Shown piece after piece: positions 1 to 8,862 of a stretch of DNA of 64,000 bases. The number at the start of each line of letters is the position of its first letter. Position 1 is the stretch's first letter. The notes under the pieces were generated by a model. It saw only the letters and a program-made list of their open reading frames with translations, was not told where the DNA came from and searched no databases. Source of the DNA: Rufibacter sediminis (GTDB lineage: Bacteria > Bacteroidota > Bacteroidia > Cytophagales > Hymenobacteraceae); assembly GCF_014269285.1 (NCBI RefSeq), contig NZ_JACOAF010000058.1, forward strand, positions 67,269-131,268, read 5' to 3'. The translations under genes and the position numbers were made by a program.

Positions 1-20
1 CAGGAAAAGAGCCGCAAAAC

Positions 21-71
21 GTAACCGTAAAGGGCAGCCACTTTGACGAAGCGGCTGCCCTTTACGGTTAC
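21..71 (-). terminator. Long perfect hairpin, probable terminator
   Basis: A perfect 19-bp inverted repeat (arms 21-39 and 53-71, 13-nt loop) lies just past the stop of the minus-strand gene at 107-526. Its position and a short T-rich stretch beyond it on the minus strand fit a transcription terminator; the role is inferred from structure and place only. Confidence 0.7.
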
Positions 72-106
72 AGGATCTCTCTGCGAGAGGAAGATAAACG
101 ATGGAA

Positions 107-526
107 TCAGTTTTCCAAGCCAACATGTAGCAGCCAGTCCAGTGCGGGGGTTACCTCCTCAAACATTTTGATCTGGAACTTGTCCCCGATGTGCTGGTGC
201 AGTTGATGGAAAGACATCTTCCCGTAGATACCGGGGGCCAGCACCTGGCTCATGTACTGCAGGCCCAGCTCCATGACTCTAGGCGTCCAGAACTGCACAA
301 TCCAGTCATTGGCGATGTCCCAGGGCCCAATCAGTTCTTTGTGGTCATTTAACAAGCGGGGGCAGGGCTGCTCCTCCAGCATTTTGATATAATAGGTTCC
401 GCCTTGCTTTACGGTGTCCGGCGTCTGAATACCAATCCAATGCGCATGGATGTAGGCATTGTCGTGGGTGCGTTCGGCAATGAGGAAAACATCTCCATTA
501 GGTTTCTTCAGTTCAACTTTTGACAT
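107..526 (-). CDS. SpoIIAA-like / STAS-SEC14 type small protein
   Basis: A 139-residue soluble protein with no signal peptide or membrane segment. The pattern 'NDHKELIGPWDIANDW...', a Trp-rich middle and a C-terminal 'FEEVTPALDWLL' resemble the single-domain STAS/SpoIIAA-like proteins that are common in Bacteroidota as one-gene units. The family fold is usually tied to regulatory protein-protein contacts, but no partner is encoded nearby, so the role is unknown. The ATG at 524-526 gives a normal-length N-terminus. The gene stands alone between a terminator hairpin (21-71) and a divergent gap. The assignment rests on pattern recall, not on a catalytic motif. Confidence 0.6.
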   Translation of the reverse strand: MSKVELKKPNGDVFLIAERTHDNAYIHAHWIGIQTPDTVKQGGTYYIKMLEEQPCPRLLNDHKELIGPWDIANDWIVQFWTPRVMELGLQYMSQVLAPGIYGKMSFHQLHQHIGDKFQIKMFEEVTPALDWLLHVGLEN

Positions 527-625
527 GGTATATTCATCAAGTAAACGGAGGTGCGGTCTCCGTATGATCTGTTTCGCCTGGATTTTAAGGGTGAAACAGA
601 AAGAGGGTACAATATAAAACAGAAA

Positions 626-660
626 AAAGTGGCCTATGTTTTATTTACAGGCCACTTTTT
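626..660 (-). terminator. Terminator hairpin of the S9 peptidase gene
   Basis: An 11-bp stem (arms 626-636 and 650-660: AAAAGTGGCCT / AGGCCACTTTT) with a 13-nt loop lies 18 nt past the stop of the minus-strand peptidase gene. The A and T runs at its base fit an intrinsic terminator. Confidence 0.75.
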
Positions 661-678
661 AAAAAAGTTAGTAAAACG

Positions 679-3147
679 TTACCGCTTGGTCTGCGGCTGC
701 GGCTTGTTCTTGACGTATTTCTCCAGCCACTGGTCCATTTCCCAGAGCATGTGCATGATAGATTCCTTGGCGCCGTATCCGTGGCTCTCGGCGGGCAGGA
801 ACACTAGGCGGGTGGTAGCGCCGTGGCCTTTCAGGGCATTGTAGAACCGCTCGCTCTGGATAGGGAAAGTGCCCGAGTTGTTATCGGCCTCGCCGTGGAT
901 CATGAGCAAAGGCGTCTTGATTTTATCGGCGTAATTGAACGGCGACATCTTGGCGTACACCTCGGGCGCTTGCCAGAACGTGCGCTCTTCGGCCTGGAAC
1001 CCGAACGGCGTGAGGGTGCGGTTGTAAGCGCCGCTGCGGGCAATACCGGCGGCAAACAGGTCTGAATGAGCCAACAGGTTGGCCGTCATGAAGGCCCCGT
1101 AGGAGTGACCGCCCACCGCCACCCGGCTGGGGTCCGCAATGCCCATTTTGGCGACCTCGTCAATGGCTGCTTTGGCGCTGGCCAGTAACTGCTCCACGTA
1201 GGTATCATTGGGCTCGGCGTTTCCTTCGCCCACAATCGGGAAATCGGTGCGGTCCAGCACGGCGTAGCCTCTGGTTACCCAGAACAGGGGTGAACCGTAG
1301 TTGATGCGCGTAAACTCATAGGGCGAGTTTTTCACCTGACCCGCCGAGGCCGCGTCTTTGAACTCACGGGGGTACGCCCACATGAGCATCGGTAGACGGC
1401 CTTGTTCTTTTTTGTAACCTTTGGGCGTGTACAGCGTGGCCGTCAGCGTGACCCCATCATTACGCTTGTAGGTCAGGAGCTGCTTGTCCACGCCAATCAG
1501 TTCCGGCGACGGATGCGGGAACTTGGTGACCGCGGTCAGTTTCTTGGACCCGATTTGGCGCAGGAAATAGTTAGGCGGATCATTTTCTGACTCGCGGCGC
1601 GTGATGAACAGCCCTTTCTCCGGATTGATCACATCCACCGGCAGTTCATAGTACGGGGCCTCTGAGCGCCAGAGGATATCGGCTTTTTTGGAGGTCAGGT
1701 TGAACTTACTCAGGTACGGCCGGTTACCCTGCGGCGATCCGCCTTCGCTGATCATGTACAGGTTCTGGCCGGTTTTATCCGTCATCAGCACGCTGCGGCC
1801 GTACTGGTTTTTGGTCAGTACCGGCGAGCCGGGATCGGAGTACAAGTCTTCATAGGAGCGTTCTACCAGCACCACCGGCTCAGCGCCCGGTTGGCTCGGC
1901 TTCACCCGAAGCCGGCGTTCCTGGCGGGTTTTCCACCAGCGTTCGGTCACCAGCGCCAGGTCATTGTTGCCCCAGGTGATGCCACTGTACCGAAGCTTGG
2001 TGCCCACCAGCGCTACGGGTTTCTCGGTGAAAGGAGCGGTTTGGGTGTACACGATGTCTCTTACCGGCACGTCTTTCTTGTCATCGCCGCCGTCCTGGGC
2101 TTCCACCCAGTACAGAGTGGCCGGCTGATCGGCGCGCCAAGCTACGTTTCTGGGACCAGCGGCCACGGCGTTGAAACCCACCGGAATGTTCTCGCCCAGC
2201 GGAATATCAGCGATCTGCTTCACCGTTTTGCCTTGGCGGTCCCAGACCTGCACGGCGTACGGGAACAAGCTGGAAGGCACCAGATACGAGTACGGTTTAT
2301 GGGTATTGGCCACCAGCACGTACTGCCCATCCGGCGAAACACTGAAGGACCGGATGATGCCTTGCTCCCCCACGTTGGTTTGCTTTCCATCCAGGGAGAC
2401 TTGCACCAGTTGGCTGGTGAGGTAATAATCAAACAGGGCTTCGTCCTGACGATTTTTGAGCAGATCCTGGTAGGTGCGGGAGGGAGCGGTGCGGCCCAGG
2501 TTCTCCTGGATCACGGGTCCTACAGGCGTGGTGTTGCTCTTGGGCGCTTCGCCGCGGGATGGGTTCACCAGTTTCACCAGCAGGTTTTTGCTGTCTGGCG
2601 TCCAGCTGAAGGCGTTGCCCCAGGCATCGTTCACGGTGGCGTTGGTGAGTTTACGGGCGGTTCTGTCAGCGGCGTTGATGACCCAGAGCTCAATTCCGTT
2701 GGAAACGGTGTTCAGGAAAGCCACCTGTTTTTCATCTGGTGACCAGGTGACATCGGTGATCTTGGCTTTGGCGGGTAATCCCTGGATGGTGAATTCCTGC
2801 CCGCCAGATACTTTCTTGAACTTGAGCGAGTGGAATGAGGAACCGCGGCTGGCCCCGTTCACCGCCGGATTAATGCGCAGTCCGCCAATGCGGGCTTCGG
2901 GCGCGGCCACTTCTTCAATGGACGGATACCCGGCGCGCTCCATCAGCAGCATCCACTCACCTTTGGAGTCAAATAGAACCGAGGGCGTGGCCGGGGCTTC
3001 AATCAGTTTGGCGATGGATTCTGCGGGGCGTTGATAAGGGAGGTTGAGGTCTTTGCCGCCTTGGGCCATGGCTGCCGGGCCCGCCAAAGTTAGGGCCAGC
3101 AACCACACCGATAACCGGGAGCGGCCGGAAATGACGTTGTGTAGCAT
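679..3147 (-). CDS. Secreted S9 prolyl-oligopeptidase-family serine peptidase
   Basis: An 822-residue protein with a cleavable Sec signal (hydrophobic residues about 14-28, ending 'AMAQ'). The N-terminal two thirds carry beta-propeller-type repeats ('WSPDEKQVAFL', 'SVSPDGQYVLVA'); the C-terminal third is an alpha/beta hydrolase. The nucleophile motif is GGHSYG with Ser682, and the likely triad partners are Asp755 (in 'GEADNN') and His789 (in 'ESHGYG'). Length and architecture match the glutamyl-endopeptidase-like S9 group of secreted periplasmic peptidases, which degrade peptides rather than intact proteins. It is a single-gene unit; a terminator hairpin follows at 626-660. Exact substrate specificity cannot be read from sequence. 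Confidence 0.88.
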   Translation of the reverse strand: MLHNVISGRSRLSVWLLALTLAGPAAMAQGGKDLNLPYQRPAESIAKLIEAPATPSVLFDSKGEWMLLMERAGYPSIEEVAAPEARIGGLRINPAVNGASRGSSFHSLKFKKVSGGQEFTIQGLPAKAKITDVTWSPDEKQVAFLNTVSNGIELWVINAADRTARKLTNATVNDAWGNAFSWTPDSKNLLVKLVNPSRGEAPKSNTTPVGPVIQENLGRTAPSRTYQDLLKNRQDEALFDYYLTSQLVQVSLDGKQTNVGEQGIIRSFSVSPDGQYVLVANTHKPYSYLVPSSLFPYAVQVWDRQGKTVKQIADIPLGENIPVGFNAVAAGPRNVAWRADQPATLYWVEAQDGGDDKKDVPVRDIVYTQTAPFTEKPVALVGTKLRYSGITWGNNDLALVTERWWKTRQERRLRVKPSQPGAEPVVLVERSYEDLYSDPGSPVLTKNQYGRSVLMTDKTGQNLYMISEGGSPQGNRPYLSKFNLTSKKADILWRSEAPYYELPVDVINPEKGLFITRRESENDPPNYFLRQIGSKKLTAVTKFPHPSPELIGVDKQLLTYKRNDGVTLTATLYTPKGYKKEQGRLPMLMWAYPREFKDAASAGQVKNSPYEFTRINYGSPLFWVTRGYAVLDRTDFPIVGEGNAEPNDTYVEQLLASAKAAIDEVAKMGIADPSRVAVGGHSYGAFMTANLLAHSDLFAAGIARSGAYNRTLTPFGFQAEERTFWQAPEVYAKMSPFNYADKIKTPLLMIHGEADNNSGTFPIQSERFYNALKGHGATTRLVFLPAESHGYGAKESIMHMLWEMDQWLEKYVKNKPQPQTKR

Positions 3148-3200
3148 GTCTATGAGGTTGGTGGAAGGATGTAGAAGCTAATATACAACTTCTGCTCTGG

Positions 3201-3236
3201 GTTTTAGGGCTACTTTGGCGAAAACAGCCCCTAAAC
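3201..3236. repeat. Dispersed palindromic element, copy 1
   Basis: An imperfect palindrome beginning GTTTTAGGGC and ending AGCCCCTAAAC. It is one copy of the 36-40 bp family described in the findings, placed between two minus-strand genes, just past the transglutaminase-like gene's stop and upstream of the peptidase gene. Confidence 0.7.
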
Positions 3237-3264
3237 GTCATCCAGCCAGCAAACCCACCCGCGC

Positions 3265-4440
3265 TTACTCCTTCTCTGCTAATGCTTGTTTGTAAAACAG
3301 AGCAGGGCGTTGTTTCAGCGGCGTTTTCAGGTATCTGGTTACAAACATCTCCTGACTCTTCGCCTGCATCAAAGCATTTTCCACCTGAGAATTCAGGTTT
3401 TCCAGCGGAAGTAACAGCTGCGTGTTGTTCCTGGATTTCACCAGCTGCAGCAGCCGTTTGGCTTCCTGGAACTGCGCCGTGCAGCTGGTGGTCATCTTCC
3501 GCAGCTCGGTTTCTGGTTTTACGGGGTAGAACCGTTGGTTTTTGTACCGGGTAAACTGGTTCAGCTGGTCTATGCCGTGGTTGAACGAGGTAACTGCCTG
3601 GTTGAAAAGGTCGACGGTTTCGTTGTGTTGGATCACCGCCTGATTTTTCCTCAGATCGTTCAACTGCTCCAGGGCCACGGCCGGAATCATTTTATGGGCC
3701 TCCATTCTTCTGATGGTTCCCGCCAGTTGGGCTTTGGGCGAAGCAGCTGCATAGGCGGCCAGGCTGTCCAGGAAAACAAAAGTGCGTTTTGGCCTTGGTG
3801 AAGTCGCCTTAGACGATAAAAACTCCTCATAGGTGAGGGGCTGCGGCAGAAACTGCCACAACGGATCAAAGGGAAGATGCGTCTGCACCATGCGGGCGGG
3901 AGGCACCATGTAGTACCGCTGGTTGATGCGCGAGACAAAGGTTCCGTTTTCCAGCTGACCGGCTCCCCAGGTAGGATCAAACAGATACCACTGGCCATCT
4001 AACTGCGCGGCGCACCAGGCATGCGACCGGGGCGTGGAAGTGCTCCGGGGTACCACAAACCCGGTAATCAGGTAAGACGGAATACCCGTTTGGGCACACA
4101 GGGCATGAAACACCTCGGCATAGCCCTGGCACAATGCTTTTCTGGTGGCGAGCGTCTGCGTGATGAGTGCTTGTCTCTCGTAGTACTGTGGCCCCAGGGA
4201 GAGAGCCTGCACGTCATAGACCACGTTAGCGGCGAGCCACTGGTAAATGGCCTGTACTTTCTCCTGCGGCGTTTTGTAATGGCGGTTGATGAAGTGGGCT
4301 ATTCCGTCTACGGATTTCGTTTGCGCGGCCGGAATCACCGGAGCCACAGAGGGCACGGCATAAGAATCCCGGGAGGTTTTCTGCGCGAAAACCTGAAAAC
4401 ACAGCAAAAAGAAGAAAAAAACGGATGCCAGCCGAGCCAT
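3265..4440 (-). CDS. Secreted transglutaminase-like domain protein
   Basis: A 391-residue exported protein (signal peptide residues 1-20, 'FQVFAQ' before the cut). Residues about 45-165 form a transglutaminase-like cysteine-protease fold with a visible triad: Cys104 in 'KALCQGYAEVF', His140 in 'RSHAWC' and Asp155 in 'YLFDPTWG'. The 'TRKALCQGYA' and 'DPTWGAG' blocks are hallmarks of the family, whose bacterial members may act as proteases or crosslinking enzymes. The C-terminal 200 residues look helical, have no recognisable domain and may be a periplasmic interaction module. It is a single gene, co-directional with the peptidase downstream of it. Confidence 0.85.
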   Translation of the reverse strand: MARLASVFFFFLLCFQVFAQKTSRDSYAVPSVAPVIPAAQTKSVDGIAHFINRHYKTPQEKVQAIYQWLAANVVYDVQALSLGPQYYERQALITQTLATRKALCQGYAEVFHALCAQTGIPSYLITGFVVPRSTSTPRSHAWCAAQLDGQWYLFDPTWGAGQLENGTFVSRINQRYYMVPPARMVQTHLPFDPLWQFLPQPLTYEEFLSSKATSPRPKRTFVFLDSLAAYAAASPKAQLAGTIRRMEAHKMIPAVALEQLNDLRKNQAVIQHNETVDLFNQAVTSFNHGIDQLNQFTRYKNQRFYPVKPETELRKMTTSCTAQFQEAKRLLQLVKSRNNTQLLLPLENLNSQVENALMQAKSQEMFVTRYLKTPLKQRPALFYKQALAEKE

Positions 4441-4615
4441 GGGGTAAGTGCCTGAAAGGTAGGAATATCTCTGGGATTGTAGCCTCAGAACAGAGACAAA
4501 ACGGAGAACGTTTCATATTTTGATTTTTCTGAGATACGCCGTGAAGCGCTTTTGAAAATTTTTGGCTTTATACTTGCAGCTTCTTCTGGAGGAGACAAGC
4601 TATTAAGAAAATATT

Positions 4616-4957
4616 ATGAAAAGACAGATTGTACAATTACTCTTTTTGGTGATTATGGTGGTGGGCGTGGCTTCCTGCTCCAGCTCTAAAAACACCAGCA
4701 CGTCCAGGTACCCCAACGGTACCCGTACTTCCAAAAGCCAGCGGACCTCAGACGGGTACCCGGGCATCCTCTTCCCCGACGGCAGAAGAACAACCACCTC
4801 CACCAGAGGCCTTCCTCCGGGGCAAGCCAAGAAAGTGTACGGCGACCAATCGGCGCGGGCCTACGCACCCGGGCAGCAGAAGAAAGTCTCCAAAGGTCAC
4901 GGCAATGGCAACGGAAAAGGACATCACGGCGGCAAAAAGAAAAAAGGGAAAAAATAG
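4616..4957 (+). CDS. Small basic lipoprotein
   Basis: A 113-residue protein with a lipoprotein signal: hydrophobic residues 6-18 and the lipobox 'VASC' with Cys21. The mature part is Ser/Thr-rich at first, then holds two 'PGQ.KKV' units (LPPGQAKKVYGDQ and YAPGQQKKVSKG) and ends in a Gly/His/Lys tail (GNGKGHHGGKKKKGKK). The 'LPPGQAKK' unit recurs in short Bacteroidota envelope proteins of unknown role. The very basic tail could bind an acidic polymer such as nucleic acid or LPS; that is inference. A terminator hairpin follows at 4993-5023. Confidence 0.8.
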   Translation: MKRQIVQLLFLVIMVVGVASCSSSKNTSTSRYPNGTRTSKSQRTSDGYPGILFPDGRRTTTSTRGLPPGQAKKVYGDQSARAYAPGQQKKVSKGHGNGNGKGHHGGKKKKGKK

Positions 4958-4992
4958 TAGATGTGGCCTTATCGGCATTTCTAAATTATAAG

Positions 4993-5023
4993 AGAGAGGA
5001 CTTGCGAATAGCAGGTCCTCTCT
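4993..5023 (+). terminator. Terminator of the small lipoprotein gene
   Basis: A 13-bp stem with one G-T pair and a 5-nt loop (arms 4993-5005 and 5011-5023), followed by TGTTTT, 35 nt past the plus-strand stop codon. Confidence 0.8.
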
Positions 5024-5117
5024 TGTTTTAACGCAACTTTCCGGGCCTGAAGCGTCACGCCAGAAAACTACCTGTACTGGTCTTCGTAAACAAGTAAAGA
5101 ACTTAACATTGAAGACT

Positions 5118-5495
5118 ATGGGTATTCTAGATATTTTCAAAGACGATAAAGAAGAAGCAGGCAAAGCGAACAATGTGAACGATGAATATCATCAGCGCAA
5201 CGCTCCCGGCAATCATCCCGATCCCTCGGCGAAACGTAACATCGGGCTGGGCGGTGCCACTGAGCGGAACGACCAGAAAGACAAGCTGGAGAACCTGCAC
5301 ATTGGCGGGAACGAGCTCACTGGCTACGGTGCCAATGACCCGGACAGCAAAGAGTCTGACACCCAGGGCCCCGGCTTTGAGATGGAAGGCAGCTATGACG
5401 CCATGGACGGATCGGCCAATGGCCTGCGCATGAATGACCAACCCCTGGACAGCAAGGACACCAATTCAGACGAAGCAGACTACAACCGGCTGTAA
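5118..5495 (+). CDS. Hypothetical hydrophilic protein
   Basis: A 125-residue protein, counted from the ATG at 5118 (MGILDIFKDD). A TTG at 5109 would add three residues, but the ATG gives the usual 'MGILDIFK' opening seen in small soluble Bacteroidota proteins. The sequence is very hydrophilic, rich in Asp, Asn and Gly, without predicted helices, signal or membrane segments, so it is probably largely disordered. No family was recognised. It is followed by a bidirectional terminator shared with the convergent metallo-hydrolase gene. Confidence 0.7.
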   Translation: MGILDIFKDDKEEAGKANNVNDEYHQRNAPGNHPDPSAKRNIGLGGATERNDQKDKLENLHIGGNELTGYGANDPDSKESDTQGPGFEMEGSYDAMDGSANGLRMNDQPLDSKDTNSDEADYNRL

Positions 5496-5509
5496 CGTAC
5501 CGCTTCTAA

Positions 5510-5552
5510 ACAGAACGGCCCCGCTCTTAACGCAAGAGCGGGGCCGTTCTGT
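5510..5552. terminator. Bidirectional terminator between convergent genes
   Basis: A perfect 19-bp stem (arms 5510-5528 and 5534-5552) with a 5-nt loop, flanked by an A-rich side at left and TTTT at right. It sits between the convergent genes ending at 5495 and 5593, so it can serve both. Confidence 0.85.
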
Positions 5553-5586
5553 TTTAGGGCTCTTTTCAGGAAAATCGCCTTTAAAC
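5551..5586. repeat. Dispersed palindromic element, copy 2
   Basis: A degenerate copy (starts GTTTTAGGGCTCTTTTC, ends ATCGCCTTTAAAC). It abuts the terminator at 5510-5552, so hairpin and element together fill the convergent gap. Confidence 0.65.
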
Positions 5587-5592
5587 CGGGGA

Positions 5593-6351
5593 TTAGTTTT
5601 TAGGATACCACTCGCGCATTCTGACCTCCACGTTCTTTTTACCCGCTTCCACTTGGGTTTTGAAGGCGTTCACGTCGCTGAGGCCGTTCTGGCCCCGGAA
5701 ATGGTAAGGGTAGATAATCTTCGGTTTAAAGTCCAGCACCGCAGAGGCGGCCTGGTTTACGTCCATGGTGTAGGGGAGGTTCATGCACACGAACGCCACG
5801 TCAATGTTCTTCAGGGCCCGCATCTCGGGGATGTCCTCGGTGTCACCGGAAAGGTACACGTTCTTGTTCCCGATGCGCAGCACGTATCCGTTCCCACGGC
5901 CTTTGGTGTGCGGCGCGGTGGCAGATTCTGGCAGGTTGTACATCGGGATGGCCTGGATGTTGATGTCCAGTTGTTTGGTAGAGGCGCCGTTGCTGAGTAC
6001 CACGGCTTTGGCTTTCATGGCATCGGGTAGCTGGTCTACCACGGCTTGCGGGGCTACTACTATGGCCTCGGTGACAGGAAGCGCCTGCAGGGTTTTCAGG
6101 TCCAGGTGATCTGGGTGGATGTCGGTGATCAGGATCAGGTCTGGTTTCGCCAGGCCGGTGTACAGCGCGGCACCTCCGTAAGGGTCTACCCAAATGGTCT
6201 TGCCGTTCCACTGCAATGCCAACGATCCGTGGGTGACGGGCTGGATGACCAGATCGCCTTTTTCGGTTTTGATCCGGTCGGGTTGGGCCAGGGTTTGGGC
6301 CCCGGCCTGTAAGGTGCCAATGCAAAGAAGCAGGAGCAGGAGTTTTTTCAT
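5593..6351 (-). CDS. Periplasmic MBL-fold metallo-hydrolase
   Basis: A 252-residue exported protein (signal peptide 1-18, ending 'QAGAQ'). It has a metallo-beta-lactamase core: 'ITDIHPDHLD' with His79, Asp81 and His82, then His148, Asp170 in 'LSGDTED' and His217 in 'YPYHF'. The usual first His of the HxHxDH motif is Asp77 here, a variant I believe is seen in exported Bacteroidota members of this UPF0173-like group. The substrate is unknown. The gene is single; a hairpin at 6444-6495 separates it from the GH2 gene upstream on the same strand. Confidence 0.82.
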   Translation of the reverse strand: MKKLLLLLLCIGTLQAGAQTLAQPDRIKTEKGDLVIQPVTHGSLALQWNGKTIWVDPYGGAALYTGLAKPDLILITDIHPDHLDLKTLQALPVTEAIVVAPQAVVDQLPDAMKAKAVVLSNGASTKQLDINIQAIPMYNLPESATAPHTKGRGNGYVLRIGNKNVYLSGDTEDIPEMRALKNIDVAFVCMNLPYTMDVNQAASAVLDFKPKIIYPYHFRGQNGLSDVNAFKTQVEAGKKNVEVRMREWYPKN

Positions 6352-6443
6352 AATTTCTGTTTTTAAGTAGATGTACTGGTGTAGGACAAACTCGCCGAAG
6401 GAATGTTTTGAGCTTTTGTACGGCAGCCCCGCGGTAAAGATAA

Positions 6444-6495
6444 GAGAACCTGTTTTGGGGGCGTTTTTTTAAAAACACCCCCAAAACAGGTTCTC
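6444..6495 (-). terminator. Perfect hairpin containing a palindromic element, probable GH2 terminator
   Basis: A perfect 18-bp stem (arms 6444-6461 and 6478-6495) lies just past the stop of the GH2 gene. Its inner part, 6451-6489, has the layout of the dispersed palindromic family (TGTTTTGGGGGCG ... ACCCCCAAAACA), which suggests that family copies can double as terminators. Confidence 0.8.
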
Positions 6496-6513
6496 CAGAA
6501 AAGCATCAGGAAA

Positions 6514-8457
6514 TTATTCTTTGTTCTTTTTCTTGCGGCCTACCCGCTTGCTGGGTAGCGCCTCAATGTCTGTGTCCTGGGTGCTGAGCAAACCGGCCGG
6601 CACCGATAGTTCTCCCGTGTGGAAGTCAAGCAGACCGTTTTTCTCTTCCTCAATGTTGGTAGCTTGGGTGTAGACATCGCCCGCGATCCGGCGCTTGCGG
6701 AGCTCCCGCTTAAACGCCCTGATGGTCTCGGTGCGTTCATCGGAACTTTGGGGCCCGCCGTAATCCGAGAATCCAAAGCCGCCCCACTCGCTCACAATTA
6801 ACGGCGTTTGGCCGCGGTAGAAGTACTGGTCACCAATCACCAGCGGCAGCACCGCCACGCCTTCCATCTCACCCGCGGTCAGTTTGTCCAGCAGCTTTTT
6901 CCATTTACCGAGCTTGGGCGTGTACAAGTGGGCCGTTAGAAGATCGGACTTCAGTTTGCCCTCGTAGGAAATATGCTGCCAGCCGTCATTGTCCACCACC
7001 AGGAACTGCGGGTACCTGATTTTCATGAAGTGGAAGATGTCCATGATGTACTGCCGGGTCTCGGGGTTGGTGGCGATGTCCTGCGCGCCCCAGTCCTCGT
7101 TGTACAGACTCCAGATCACCACCGATGGGTTGGTCTCAATCAGGGCCAGCATGCGCATGAGTTCAATGCGGTGGTTCTCGCGGCTGCGCTTGGTGGAGGA
7201 GTGCGGACTGGGCACTTCTACCCAGAGGAGCAGCCCAATCTCATCGGCTAGGTTATAAATACGCGGGTCGATCCCGGCAATGTGCACCCGCACCAGGTTA
7301 CAACCCAGTTCCTTCATGGCGTACATGTGGCGGCGCATTTCTTCATAAGTGGCGGTACCCGGTTGGTACAGGATGCCGTCAATGTAGATCTCCTTGTTGT
7401 TGAGATAGATGTGCCGCCCGCGCGATTCTATCTTGCGTAGCCCGAAGTGGCCCTCAATCTCGGCGGAGTATCCGGTGGAGTCAATCAATTGCGCCTCAAA
7501 CTGGTACAGATTCGGTTCCTCGGGGCTCCAGAGTTTGGCATTGGGCACTTCAATGGCCACGTACTGCGCTTTCTGCCCACTTTCCAAGCGCAGGTTGAAA
7601 TCTGAGGTAGCAACGGGCAGTGCCTTGTTGTTTCCATCCCGTTCATAGATGTTCAGGCGGAGGGTGTACTGGCCGGGGTCCTGAATACGGGTGGTGAAGT
7701 TGAACCGCACCATGGAATCTTCAATGATGCCCTGCACGCCCACGCGTGAGCGGAGGCGGTTCCGTTCTACAGTTTCAATCCAGACGCTCCGCACGGCGCC
7801 GGCATAGGTTTGGTACCAGATACCACCGCGCTTGTACACGTGTGATTCCTGTTTCCCGCGGGGCACTTCGGCGTCCATGCTGTGCGAGATGCGCACGGTG
7901 AGCCAGTTCACCGGCAGCAGGTGGTCTTCGTTTATCTCAAAGGAAAAGGAGTTGTACTCGCCGTAATGCACTTCCCCGCCTTCAATGTCGGTGAGCAGGC
8001 GGCCGTTGAGCCACACCCTGGTCTCGTACCCGCACGCCCCGAAGGTGATCTGGTAGATGCTTCTTCCGCCGCTTTCCAGTTTCTCGGGCCGGGTGAATTC
8101 GCGCTCGTACCAGGCAATGACTTTGTCTTGCCAGGAGGGGGTGTTCAGCGACTCTTTGTTCTGGGCCATGTGTTCTTCCACAGAGCCGGGCCAGTTGGCG
8201 GTGTGCTTGTATTTATAGCCCAGGTACCAGGCTTCCTGTAAGCCCCGGTCATCCTGATCCAGGGAGAATTTCCATTCGCCGTCCAGCAGGGAGTAGGTGT
8301 TAGGTCTGAGCACTACCCTGGGCAAGGGATTGTCTTCGCTGACGAAAGCCTGTGAGGTATCCTCAAATTCGGCTTCTATAGACTCCTCAATATTTTTTGA
8401 AGCAAGCAGCTCTTCTGAACTCTCGGTTACGCTGAGGTTTGGGTGTTTAGAAGTCAT
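6514..8457 (-). CDS. Glycoside hydrolase family 2 enzyme (beta-galactosidase/beta-glucuronidase-like)
   Basis: A 647-residue protein in the GH2 order: sugar-binding jelly roll (about 45-230), immunoglobulin-like domain (about 235-345) and TIM barrel (about 350-620). The acid/base is Glu454 in 'SLYNEDWG' and the nucleophile is Glu557 in 'IVSEWGG', both in the places expected for a retaining GH2 enzyme. It probably removes a terminal beta-linked sugar; which one cannot be read. Unusually there is no signal peptide: the first 45 residues are acidic and Ser-rich, and the C-terminus is strongly basic (GRKKKNKE). It is divergent from the GH43 gene at 8893, which suggests a shared glycan substrate. 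Confidence 0.88.
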   Translation of the reverse strand: MTSKHPNLSVTESSEELLASKNIEESIEAEFEDTSQAFVSEDNPLPRVVLRPNTYSLLDGEWKFSLDQDDRGLQEAWYLGYKYKHTANWPGSVEEHMAQNKESLNTPSWQDKVIAWYEREFTRPEKLESGGRSIYQITFGACGYETRVWLNGRLLTDIEGGEVHYGEYNSFSFEINEDHLLPVNWLTVRISHSMDAEVPRGKQESHVYKRGGIWYQTYAGAVRSVWIETVERNRLRSRVGVQGIIEDSMVRFNFTTRIQDPGQYTLRLNIYERDGNNKALPVATSDFNLRLESGQKAQYVAIEVPNAKLWSPEEPNLYQFEAQLIDSTGYSAEIEGHFGLRKIESRGRHIYLNNKEIYIDGILYQPGTATYEEMRRHMYAMKELGCNLVRVHIAGIDPRIYNLADEIGLLLWVEVPSPHSSTKRSRENHRIELMRMLALIETNPSVVIWSLYNEDWGAQDIATNPETRQYIMDIFHFMKIRYPQFLVVDNDGWQHISYEGKLKSDLLTAHLYTPKLGKWKKLLDKLTAGEMEGVAVLPLVIGDQYFYRGQTPLIVSEWGGFGFSDYGGPQSSDERTETIRAFKRELRKRRIAGDVYTQATNIEEEKNGLLDFHTGELSVPAGLLSTQDTDIEALPSKRVGRKKKNKE

Positions 8458-8575
8458 AGGTTGTAGATGATTAATAGAGGTACTATTTCTCTTTCCATTC
8501 TTAAACGAAGTTTATTTCGGCTAAGGTTGTCTCAGAGGGAAATGAGTTGGGTTAAATACTATTTTCTTTTCCGGG

Positions 8576-8613
8576 CGCTTTTGGCCTCTTTTTCTATAAA
8601 CAAGCCTAAAACG
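8576..8613. repeat. Dispersed palindromic element, copy 3
   Basis: It reads CGCTTTTGGCC ... AAGCCTAAAACG. It is one of the few copies lying between divergent genes rather than just 3' of a gene. Confidence 0.65.
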
Positions 8614-8830
8614 CTGATGTTCTTACTTTTACTGGGATGATTGGAGAATATTCATCTTCCGGATGAAAGAATAAAGACTAAACCGCGGGAATTGCCTCTG
8701 TTTAGAGAATTAAGTAGAAATAAGAAAAGGGGAAAAGATTACCAACCCAGTTGCGCCTCATTGCTGTTGTGCACCAGCTGCTTAAAAAACAGCGAGTTTA
8801 TGCCAACGATGGCAATTTAATAGCGATGGG

Positions 8831-8862
8831 TTGCGACGGTGCGGGAGATTTGCTTATATTCA
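8831..8862 (+). promoter_or_regulatory. Candidate promoter of the GH43 gene
   Basis: TTG at 8831-8833, a 21-bp spacer and TATATTCA at 8855-8862. This partly matches the Bacteroidota consensus (TTTG-N19/21-TAnnTTTG) with two mismatches in the -7 box, 30 bp before the start codon. Confidence 0.35.

Noticed and set aside
1891-2742. Plus-strand 283-aa frame inside the S9 peptidase gene
   Set aside because: Antisense to a clearly coding frame with signal peptide and catalytic triad; no recognisable protein features.
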